Source: Chalciporus piperatus (taxonomy: Eukaryota > Basidiomycota > Agaricomycetes > Boletales > Boletaceae). Taken from it: DNA of 43,648 nucleotides. The DNA lies in contig JBBPTG010000204.1 in the NCBI GenBank assembly GCA_038093975.1, positions 1-43,648 on the forward strand. Direction: 5' to 3'. Positions 1 to 8,306 of this stretch are shown piece by piece; position 1 is the stretch's first letter, and each line of letters opens with the position of its first letter. Made by a program: the position numbers and the translations under genes. A model generated the notes under the pieces. That model was not told where the DNA came from. It saw only the letters and a program-made list of their open reading frames with translations, and ran no database searches.

Positions 1-510
1 CCTCCCATTCCAATCCCACTCCATCCGCACGCAACTGACCATCACGCTTTCTCGGATGCCAGCACCAGTCACGGCTTGGCGATTGTCATCGGCAACAGGT
101 GGCGTGCGTGGAGACTCCACAAACACTGGAAGTCAAATGGGCGAGACATCGGGTGGGCAGAGGGTGTCGGGTTCGAACTACTCATTCGTGCCCTGCTCAC
201 GCTCGACCAATCTAGCACGCCACTCACGGTTTATTGCGACAACCAGGGAATTGTCGACGGCTGGAAAAAAGGTCGGAGCCGGAACACTCCCACCAATGCC
301 ACTTTCCGAAGGATCCATAACCTCCTGGCGTCCCCTCCGCGTCGGGTATTCACAAAATATGTCCCCAGCGCAGACAACCCAGCGGACGGACCATCCCGCG
401 GTGAATACCCACCAACCACGTTTCTACTCCCGCGGATTACCATACCCGAAGAGATCAGCAGCTACATCCTCGATTTCGACCACCCCCAGTGTGACGCACT
501 CTGCGTCTAA
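1..510 (+). CDS. RNase H domain of retrotransposon polyprotein (5'-truncated by window edge)
   Basis: Frame +1 is open from base 1 to the stop at 508-510. It gives the C-terminal end of an RT-RNase H polyprotein. RNase H carboxylates are visible in order: FSDAS near residue 18, AEGVGFELL near 56, VYCDNQG near 80, and SADNPADGPSRG near 120. The last has the N-x-AD-x-SR signature common in retrotransposon RNase H domains. The reverse transcriptase domain would precede it outside the window. It overlaps an open +2 frame that becomes the recombinase ORF, so the two proteins come from different frames. The mechanism (separate mRNA or start, or frameshift) is not visible. No internal stop is seen, so this part may be functional. 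Confidence 0.8.
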   Translation, partial: PPIPIPLHPHATDHHAFSDASTSHGLAIVIGNRWRAWRLHKHWKSNGRDIGWAEGVGFELLIRALLTLDQSSTPLTVYCDNQGIVDGWKKGRSRNTPTNATFRRIHNLLASPPRRVFTKYVPSADNPADGPSRGEYPPTTFLLPRITIPEEISSYILDFDHPQCDALCV

Positions 511-640
511 TATCAATTTCACACATTTACACACACTGCCAACAACAGAGTCCAGAACCACGCAATCACCCAACCATTTCCCCTACAATGACGCGAAAGC
601 GGGTGGTGCACACCTCGTAAAAAATATCCTCCCCTACCCA

Positions 641-1822
641 ATGAACCTCACACCTACCCCTTCCGAACTGCGCCCGCACTGTGCAGCGAAGGATCGGCTG
701 GGAAAGTGGCTCCCGCACCCTCCTTCCGAACTGCGCCCGCACTGTGCAGCGAAGGATCGGCTGGGAAAGTGGCTCCCGCACCCCGACTCGCTCTCTTTCA
801 TTAGTCCCACAGCAACCTTTGAACTCCAGGAGAGAGTCAAAGCCGTCACCTTGCAGGGTTGGGCAGAGAGCACTCGTGCAACATACGGTGCAGGACTCCT
901 CGTGTTCCATGTTTTCTGCGATAGCAGAGAAGTCCCGGAGAAAGATCGTGCCCCAGCTCAGGCGGCTTTAGTCGCCTCTTGTATCTCAGCACTCGCAGGT
1001 TCACTCTCGGGCAAAACCATTCACAATTATGTCTTCGGTGTGCGAGCTTGGCACACCCTTTACGGACTGCCATGGGTACTGCACGAAGACCAGATAGCCA
1101 CCATGTTGAAGGGTGTAGCTAAACTCGCCCCACCTGCAGTCAAACAAGACAAGCGCAAACCTGTTACCATCCAAATGATATCACTCATTAAGGACAAGCT
1201 CGATCAGACCAACCCTTTCGACGCAGCATTTTTCGCGTGTCTTACCACCACATTCTACACTGCAGCGCGAGTAGGTGAATTCACGCTTCAGAGGCTTGAC
1301 GCCTTCAATCCCGCAGAGCATATCACTCGCGGAGGCGTACGTGACGACACCGACCGTAACGGTTTACACACCAAAGTTTTCGCTCTCCCGCGTACGAAGT
1401 CCAGTCCCACAGGAGAGGAAGTACATTGGGCAAAGCAGGACGGATCCACAGACCCTTCGGATGCTTTCGACAAACATATCGAAATCAACAACCCCCCCGT
1501 TGACGGTCCCCTTTTCGCTTACAGGACCACGAAGGGTTACCGACCAATGACACGACAAACCTTCACCGTGCGTCTAAACAAGTTTGCCCAAGCAGCGGGA
1601 CTCGACCGTGTGCACGGACACGGCATCCGCATTGGAGCCACCCTAGAATACCTACTTCGCGGGGTTCCGTTCGACGTCATGAAGGTTAAAGGCCGCTGGG
1701 CCAGCAACGCTTTTCAGCTCTATCTCAGGAAGCACAACCAGATACTAGCCCCATACATGCAGTCCATGCCGCCCGAGACGGCTCTGGAGTTCACCAGACT
1801 CGCCATGCCGCCAGTGCGCTAG
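641..1822 (+). CDS. Retrotransposon tyrosine recombinase (YR)
   Basis: A tyrosine recombinase catalyses strand cutting and rejoining of the DNA copy during integration. The core is visible: an Arg in AARVGEFTL (codon 1268-1270), an H-x-x-R in GHGIRIGAT (about 1621-1632), and a GRWASNAFQLYLRK segment whose Tyr (1721-1723) is the likely nucleophile. An N-terminal SAM-like core-binding segment begins near GWAESTRATYGAG. The frame is open from 56, but 56-510 is the shadow of the RNase H frame, so the ATG at 641 is taken as a conservative start; the true start is uncertain. A 63-bp tandem duplication just inside adds 21 residues without shifting the frame. The ORF is intact to TAG at 1822. Confidence 0.8.
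   Translation: MNLTPTPSELRPHCAAKDRLGKWLPHPPSELRPHCAAKDRLGKWLPHPDSLSFISPTATFELQERVKAVTLQGWAESTRATYGAGLLVFHVFCDSREVPEKDRAPAQAALVASCISALAGSLSGKTIHNYVFGVRAWHTLYGLPWVLHEDQIATMLKGVAKLAPPAVKQDKRKPVTIQMISLIKDKLDQTNPFDAAFFACLTTTFYTAARVGEFTLQRLDAFNPAEHITRGGVRDDTDRNGLHTKVFALPRTKSSPTGEEVHWAKQDGSTDPSDAFDKHIEINNPPVDGPLFAYRTTKGYRPMTRQTFTVRLNKFAQAAGLDRVHGHGIRIGATLEYLLRGVPFDVMKVKGRWASNAFQLYLRKHNQILAPYMQSMPPETALEFTRLAMPPVR
661..783 (+). repeat. 63-bp tandem duplication inside the recombinase ORF
   Basis: 661-720 and 724-783 are identical over 60 bases with period 63 (21 codons). The linker in front of the recombinase core is therefore duplicated in frame. The perfect identity points to a recent event. Confidence 0.95.
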
Positions 1823-1906
1823 TTATCTCCTCGTGAGTACCGCCCTCCTAGCACCTGGGATCCGAGCGTCACCTCGTCGCGTCGGGCCCATCCTAGCATT
1901 TGGGAA

Positions 1907-2029
1907 ACGCAGCTGACACTCGGGCCCCACAGGTTCTCACAGATCGCGGCCGGGAGGCGCTTCGCGCCTTCGCCCACACTTGCTTAGCTTCTCTCTCTGC
2001 AGTCCGAGTCACATAACGACGAACAAAGA
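1907..2029 (+). repeat. Split direct repeat, copy B1 of the YR retrotransposon
   Basis: This 123-base segment is repeated exactly at 2314-2436. It contains a small perfect hairpin (1955-1969: 6-bp stem aggcgc/gcgcct, 3-nt loop). It begins 84 bases after the recombinase stop. Confidence 0.92.
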
Positions 2030-2313
2030 TGGTCATTCTAGTAGTACGAGCTCGCGAGTAGGAATAGAATTTGGTCTTTGCTCGAGTGGCTGTGTCTCGT
2101 TAGCTCTCTCTCTTCCGTTCTCTCACCAGTCAGCCTTTAGGCTATCAGCCGCGCCCCGACCCCTTCCTTTCTTTTCGCCCACCCGCCACACCCTTCGATT
2201 CTTTCGAGCCCCCTAGTGACCCTTTAGAATCGCCTCGCGTGACCCTTGCTGTCGCGTTCTCCTGAACTGTCCGCCCACGACCGACTGCGTGCGAGGCCTT
2301 TCCCAGCCCGCCC

Positions 2314-2436
2314 ACGCAGCTGACACTCGGGCCCCACAGGTTCTCACAGATCGCGGCCGGGAGGCGCTTCGCGCCTTCGCCCACACTTGCTTAGCTTCTC
2401 TCTCTGCAGTCCGAGTCACATAACGACGAACAAAGA
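2314..2436 (+). repeat. Split direct repeat, copy B2 and right end of the element
   Basis: Exact copy of 1907-2029, offset 407 bases, including the hairpin at 2362-2376. Divergence begins at 2437, which sets the proposed right terminus. The 284 bases between the copies (2030-2313) would be the A2 repeat. Confidence 0.92.
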
Positions 2437-2944
2437 CTCTATCATAGGTCGCGATCAGTCGGAGTGCACGTTGCTCGGAACTCGGGTGTCACAAGCTCCA
2501 GTAGATGAGTGTACGTCGATGAATGTTTGTGGGACTAGTATCATCTACCCTGGGGTAGTGTTCGATTGATCAATGGATGGATTTGCCAAAAGGTTTTCCA
2601 TAAGTTTCATCTAATGTTAGAGGTCGGAGAGCTGCAACGAGCCAAACTAAGGCCCGCAGAGCAAGTTTCCCCTTCCCGTGTCTCCGCATCCATCCCAAAG
2701 AGAAATCTCCCAGCCGATCAGCTAGTGTTTTCTATCTATGCTCTCAGCCGGATTTCCGGGGTCTGATCGCTACTGCAAGTTGGGCAGATGCCGTTACACA
2801 TTGACACAAACATTCGATCAATTGTCAGACATAATCAACAGTACATAGTAGACAGACTCGAACACAAGCGAGAACTAAGACTTGGACGCCAACCACAAAC
2901 ATTCACGAGTACATCGGCTCTGCTCCAATCGCAGCAACCGGCTC
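2437..2944. other. Gene-poor flank of the retrotransposon
   Basis: No ORF here has coding character or a credible exon structure. A short inverted repeat (ctaccc/gggtag) lies near 2545. It separates the element from the 3' end of the next gene, which reads leftward. Confidence 0.5.
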
Positions 2945-4103
2945 CTATTCAGATGGCAGGATACTGAAAGTGCGAGAGACGGTGTCGTAGTTGATATCCC
3001 AAACGGTGTCATTAGTGAGCAGAGCAAGGTCTTGCTCCCAGAGGAGGGGAGACTCTATTTCACCCCTAATGATCTGCGTCTCCTGGTACTTGCCAGTGAT
3101 GTAAGCGTGCAAGACCGGGGTGAACTGAGCTTTGACGGATGATCCGGTTCTGTAGAATTCTCAATCAGCGCTCTTCTTTCGTCATATGAAATAAGGCACA
3201 ACGAACCCGACGCCGTCGAAGACGAGGACTGGAGTGGGAGCGACAGAGTTTTTCCCGAGGAAACCTGTCATCCGAAAGTTGCTTAGCACACCGATCGATG
3301 ATCGTCATGGGTGGTCAAGCTGCAACTCACCGATGGCCATGGTCTCCTTGTGATCGGTGCCGTTGAACGCCTTTATGTTGTCCCCCAAATCGGCCTCAGG
3401 AGGCTGTGTTCGAATATGAGTCTGTTTCAGATGTAAAGCGAGCATGGTTGGGGAAAAGCTCACAGTGAACTTGTAGTCACCATTGTCGTCCTGGATGAGA
3501 GTAGTCTTTTGCCCGAGCTGTGTTGTGTCGTTTACGCCCGTGAATCGTACTGTATATCGGGACAATAGCTTACGTTGATTGGCTGATAGGTGGAAGCATC
3601 CACTGGCACGACCGTGTCCGAGGGGTGGTCAATCCGGGGCTTGGAGAAAGCAAGCCTAGACAGGACAGAAGGGCCTTGTTAGCTCGCCTCAATATTCATG
3701 CATATGAACCATACTCACTGGCTCCGGTAGGTCACGGCGGCGAGGTTGGGCCCTAGGTGGGTAGCAGACGAGCATTGATCAGCAAAACAAACACCTCGGT
3801 CAATTGCCTAGCTGACAAGCTCACCTGTACTCGCAAACTTGATGACTCTAAAATGCGGCTCACTGGAACCCGCTGGGGATATCAACAGCACAGTACTCAC
3901 TTCCAGCAAATAGGGAATTTGTCATGGTACATCCCATCTGAAATCTTGTTGAAAGTCAGCAGAAGAGTGGCATCAGTGCCGAGGTCCATGCTATGAGCGA
4001 GTGAGCATCGTCAATGAACGGCAGGACGAGCAAAGCTGCGTCCTTCAAAGCACCGTAGTACTCACGTCTTGAATCTCAGGATCTTGGTGAATACTGCGGA
4101 CAT
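2945..4103 (-). CDS. Conserved-looking fungal protein of unknown function (9 exons, 223 aa)
   Basis: I do not recognise the family. A consistent model exists: exons 4066-4103, 3901-3990, 3825-3862, 3719-3752, 3574-3655, 3464-3517, 3331-3403, 3207-3264 and 2945-3149 (672 nt, phases match at every junction). Most donors are GTGAGT/GTGAGC. The last intron uses a weaker GTTCGT donor and the second intron is only 38 nt, so those two joins are least sure. The product starts MSAVFTKILRFKT and ends SILPSE. It has no signal peptide, membrane segment or low complexity, and looks like a small soluble beta-rich protein (many short Thr/Val/Phe strands). A TATA box lies 95 bases upstream of the ATG. The well-preserved splice frame argues that it is a live gene. 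Confidence 0.75.
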
Positions 4104-4197
4104 GATGATAGCAATGAGCAATGAAAAAGTAGGCGAGTTCGTAGGAACAATGGAATCGAGTGTTTCGAGTTGGGGAACCTTTGGGCACAGAGAGACC

Positions 4198-4206
4198 CCT
4201 TTTATA
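4198..4206 (-). promoter_or_regulatory. TATA box of the gene at 2945-4103
   Basis: Minus-strand TATAAAAGG, 95 bases upstream of the ATG at 4103. Confidence 0.55.
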
Positions 4207-5582
4207 CCGTTAGCAGGAACGCAGGACAGTTCAGACACCCCTTGTCGACTTTGGGTCGATACAAGATAACTTTCCAAACTGGCTCTTCCCATGAACAGCG
4301 CTGGGAGAGGTACCAAACATTCCTAGGAACGATTGCTCTGTCTCTCCGTGTACGCACTGCAATTGTTCAGAACCTTCTTGCCGGGTGACTGTGTACCTCC
4401 TTCACCCACCCCTCGAGGCACCATTTCATGCCATACGAGAGGTCTAGGCGCTGATTTTCCTCCATGGCTGAAAAGCTGCAGTCTCACCCACAAGCATAAA
4501 TCCGACATGGGTGGACAAAGAAACCTCGGGGTCAGCTACCGAACGGAGATGACTCGGACGAGTTCCTGGGCGGCCTGCAAGGTACGGTCCGGAATCTCAG
4601 AGAGAATCAGAGCCAATTACAGTCAAAGTGATACACCACGGAGCACCTGCAAAGAAAGGGGATTGGTCAAATCTCAATCCATTTTTACCTGATTTTGGTG
4701 TGGTTGTGAGTTAGTAAGACCAACTTTTGCTTCAGCACGACTTGCCACAGCTTGCCACTTGCTACTTGAGTGTCATTGCACCCGAGACATCTCACCGGGC
4801 CACATCCGGTTCCGACATTCGCGAGTCCCGTCAACGATGTCCTCCAGTTGTCCACCGCGATTCCATTGCAGACGCTCTCCTTGACGAATGATGTTCTTCA
4901 AGTGTCTCCCAAAGATGGGATCTACGCTTTCGATGTAGAGGCGAACAAGCGGATACTGCAACAAATATTGGGTCAACACCATGAGCGGCAGTAGTACCTT
5001 GAAGTCTTGGTGTGAACGTTCTAGAACTGTGCATATGCTGTCTCGCAGATTTCTTTCAAGGTCGCAGACGGCGGTGGGAAACACCCGAGCACCTGTGCCA
5101 AGTTTGAAGTCACGGGACGAGAAAGGGGGAGCAACAAGGTACCGTTCCTCTCCTGGGGTGCGTATGTTGTAAGTCTGATGTTGTAAAACTTGATTCTGGA
5201 ACGCACACTACGACAGAAGAGTATCACCTTGTTTTTTTGACGGAGTTGAGTCCAAGCCATTCCAAGATTTCATTCCGTTTCTTCGCCGAAAAGAAAACTC
5301 CCCTGCCATGAAAAGTGTTTAAAAACAAACGACGCACTACAAACGCACTGCCTAGGAGACTGGATGGAGGAAATTCTTGATCGGGCTCTGATAAAACTTG
5401 CTCGTCTGGTACTTTGTCTCGCCTTCATAAGGAGCCAGGTCCCCCAATGTCTGCTTTCCTTCTCGCTCGCTCGTACTCGGATGTCCACATTACGCGGTGT
5501 AATCTTGTATTTGAATGGGGGTGCTCGTATACTTACAGACTGTAACGAGTCCTAGAGTGAGTCAACTTACGTATAGTCGAAG
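4207..5582. other. Long spacer with a possible minus-strand gene fragment
   Basis: There is no complete gene. On the minus strand, 4773-5084 reads as a protein-like stretch containing SICTVLERSHQDFKVLLPL and RLYIESVDPIFGRHLKN. It seems to continue upstream in another frame to about 5150 (SNLAQVLGCF), as if interrupted by an intron or a frameshift. I do not recognise it and find no start or full splice model, so it may be a relic. Confidence 0.3.
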
Positions 5583-6830
5583 ATGTCCACCAACGCCTTC
5601 TCAATCTTGACGTTTGAACCCCCAGAGCAATCGCGCAATGGTGATGAACTTCCCATCCATCTCATCCATTGCCATGGCCCGGACATGCCACGCGTGTGAT
5701 CAGGTGTGATCACGAATCAGACAACAACGAAACCCTCAAGCGTTTTACTGGCTGTCAAAATATCTTCCACTGCTCAACAAAATGTCAGAAGGATGATCGG
5801 ATTCGTCATGTATTCGACTGCAAACCACGCACCACCGCCGACTACCTTGCTTTAGCAGTCCACTACAACGTGTGTCCTGAGGACCAGCAGACCTGTGAAG
5901 ATTACGGGTTTTATCGCACAATGACCAGGATCAGGTTAGATTGCTCTTTTTGTACATTGGTATGTTTGGTGCTTGGACTCCTTACCTAGGTGGATCTCGC
6001 TCAATCTGTATCTAGAGCTTATGAAAGGCATGGGTATTCCATCCAAGACCATCCACCACTGGCGGGTTGGTGGGGTTTTAGTGGAAGAGATAAAAGCTGC
6101 CTATTCCAAGCTCCCAGAGAATCTCAGAGGCGGCTGCTTTCTGCGGTTCTTGCGAAACGAGAACTTGATTTCAGGCAAGCCTTCCGAGTCGTTTGATCAG
6201 ACGTTACGCGATAACGGAGATGCCATGCTGTTGCGCGCCTGGAGAGTCATAGGAGGCACTGGTAAAAGAGATACTGTCAAGGATATCAACGCTGCCATAG
6301 CAGGGAAAACTCGCCAGGAACTGGACTGCCTTTCGATTTACACCCTCCTTTTATCAGAATGGCGCCCACGCCCAGAATCTCGCCTCTGGGTCGACTTCGG
6401 TTTTGCATGGTGCAGGTTGCAGAAAGAAGAAATGAAATTGAGTGTGCAGTACCAAAAGTTGATCGCCAGATGCTCGTTCAAGGAGTTCTGCGACGCGTAC
6501 GGCCATGGTGGCTTGCTCGACCTCTTCCGGTCCGAAGGACTGACGCTGCCTGCCAATCGCTACCTCCAGGACATCCTCACTGGGCGCGGAGGCTGGCGTA
6601 AGACAGATGGCAACTCGAGCAGTTCACACAAGTCTATGGGACCGACATGATTCTTTCGGTCATCGTGGATTATGGTTTCCTGAACTGCAGGGACTATTCC
6701 GAGATGCGGCAGCTACAGGATGGAGATCCGTTGGCGCTTCACGAGGCTTGCCTGCCATAAGGGAACGTACATGGTTTTCTTTCCGGAGTCGTGAAGGGTC
6801 TTCGACATCAAAAGTTCCAGATTTCCCGCT
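5583..6830 (+). pseudogene. MYND zinc-finger protein, broken by several mutations
   Basis: The N-terminal part has MYND spacing: CHAC (about 5686-5697), then GCQNIFHCSTKCQ and a final H-x3-C. A 10-bp tandem duplication (5694-5703 / 5704-5712) puts CHAC out of frame with the rest, and the usual Cys before the GC pair is Phe (LKRF). An intron follows (5937-5990), then a long helical region (WISLNLYLELMKGMGIP to DILTGRGGWRK). At about 6597-6602 the frame shifts again to DRWQLEQF, SVIVDYGFLNC and DPLALHEACLP, then TAA at 6758-6760, with recognisable residues continuing (GNVHGFLSGVVKGL). Agaricomycete MYND proteins with a DYGF-N-C and ALHEAC tail are known to me as a family. The three independent lesions make this a pseudogene. 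An unusual intron could explain the first lesion but not all of them. Confidence 0.7.
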
Positions 6831-6969
6831 TATCTTATCTTATCAGCGAATATTGCATTTTTGCATCTCGCGTCTTGATCTCATCTCCTGATCTCGCCTG
6901 AGCCAGTCTATTCATTGCATACCCTCCAAGTTCATACTTAGACATTGATTTATTAACATCTAGAAACTT

Positions 6970-8138
6970 ATGGATTCGGAGAACGGTGAGTCGTTACGAG
7001 CTCTGACTGTATGAAGGCTAAAAAGAAGATTCACAGTGCTCATCGGCGTGATCGGCGGAACTGGTCTATACCATCTAGACAACCTCACCTTCATGTGAGT
7101 CTGCTCGTTTAAACCAGTTAATCTCCTCCCCATCCAACGTTCTTCGTATCTCGCAGAAAGACGGTCAACGTCGAGACGGTATGTTCTCCGCCAGTCACCT
7201 ACTTACGGCACACCTAATCACACCCATACGTATCCCCCAACCACCAGCCCTGGGGATACCCTTCTTCCCCGATCACAATTTGCTCCCTCCCATCAGGCGC
7301 CCGCGTCGCATTCGTAGCGCGCCACGGTAAACATCACACATTCTCCCCCTCGACCGTCCCCTCCCGCGCCAACATCGCCGCTCTCAAACACCTCGGCGTG
7401 CGTGCCATCCTCGCCTTCAGCGCCGTCGGCTCCCTTCGCGAAACCATCGCCCCCGGTCACTTCTCCACCCCAACCCAAATCATCGATCGCACCAAAGGTA
7501 TCCGGCCCGTGAGTTTCTTCCAAGACACCGCCGTCGTCGCACATGCCGCGTTCGGGGATCCGTTCAGCATGAAACTCGTCAGGTGGCTCGAGAGCGCTGT
7601 CGAACGTGCTCTCGAGGGACGTGGGGTCGCTCTCCATCGGGATACGTGCATCGTGTGTATGGAGGGTCCGCAGTTCTCGACGCGTGCGGAGAGCGTGATG
7701 TATCGCGCGTGGGGCGCAGATTTGATCAATATGAGTGTACTTCCGGAGGCGAAGCTGGCTCGCGAGGCTGAGATTGGGTGGGTCTTTTTCTTTCCTTGTG
7801 ATCGTGTCTTGCAATGGGAGATTGATGAGACGTGATACGTGTGCGATAGGTATGCCCTCATCGCCACCGCGACGGACTATGATTCGTGGAGACCCCACTC
7901 CGAGGTCGTCACCGCATCGCAGGTGTTCCAGACCCTCCAAGCGAACGCCGAGACCTCACGACATGTCGCCGCGGCCATCCTTGAGGACCTCCATCTCGCG
8001 GCAGCCCAGGGCGACTTGCTGAGCGAGGAGAAGGGGAGTATGGCGTTTTCGATCATGCCACGTCACGCCGAGCAGAAAGAGGAGGACGTCAAGAAGTTGG
8101 CGTTCATTCTGCCCGAATATTTCAAGCCCGCGAATTAG
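6970..8138 (+). CDS. MEU1: S-methyl-5'-thioadenosine phosphorylase (MTAP)
   Basis: The enzyme cleaves methylthioadenosine with phosphate to adenine and methylthioribose-1-phosphate in the methionine salvage pathway. Five exons (6970-6985, 7037-7094, 7158-7179, 7248-7777, 7850-8138) give 304 aa, close to the usual 280-350 for fungal MTAPs. Family motifs are in order: VIGGTGLY at the N-terminus (phosphate loop), [56 protein letters not shown] (substrate pocket), [20 protein letters not shown] and ATATDYDSW (purine-binding Asp). All introns are GT-AG with matching phases. The first exon codes only five full residues. The gene symbol is the yeast orthologue's name. It ends about 170 bases before the convergent P450 gene. 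Confidence 0.92.
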
Positions 8139-8306
8139 TGGTTGTGTCGTGCGTTGACGTGTACAATTCGAAACGAAAGGGAAATTTATTAATCAATCAT
8201 GATGATCCATACGTTGAATTTCGGTGGTCCATGGTGAGAAGGGAACGAAGAACCGGGGTTGGATGATAAATACAAGACAAAGAAAACGCGATGACGAGTC
8301 CAAGCG

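Larger units (their letters stand above)
1..2436 (+). mobile_element. 3' part of a Ngaro/PAT-like tyrosine-recombinase retrotransposon
   Basis: The order is RNase H domain, tyrosine recombinase ORF, then a non-coding end with two identical 123-bp direct repeats (1907-2029 and 2314-2436) that flank a 284-bp spacer. That B1-A2-B2 arrangement is the right end of split-direct-repeat YR retrotransposons (Ngaro/PAT type). In those elements the A1 copy of the spacer lies at the far left end. The reverse transcriptase, gag and A1 repeat would lie left of the window. The right boundary is placed at 2436 because the two repeat copies diverge there. YR elements normally make no target-site duplication, and none is claimed. 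Family placement is inferred from domain order and repeat architecture. Confidence 0.8.

Noticed and set aside
56..640. Open frame continuous with the recombinase ORF
   Set aside because: It lies antiphase over the RNase H coding frame and has no domain; treated as an overlap shadow.
4770..4994. 74-codon plus ORF
   Set aside because: Competes with a longer protein-like minus frame at the same place and has no family features.
5613..5703. Intron from a GTTTGA donor to the CAG at 5703 that would bypass the MYND lesion
   Set aside because: Phase permits it, but it would delete the CHAC zinc ligands and leaves the later frameshift and stop unexplained.
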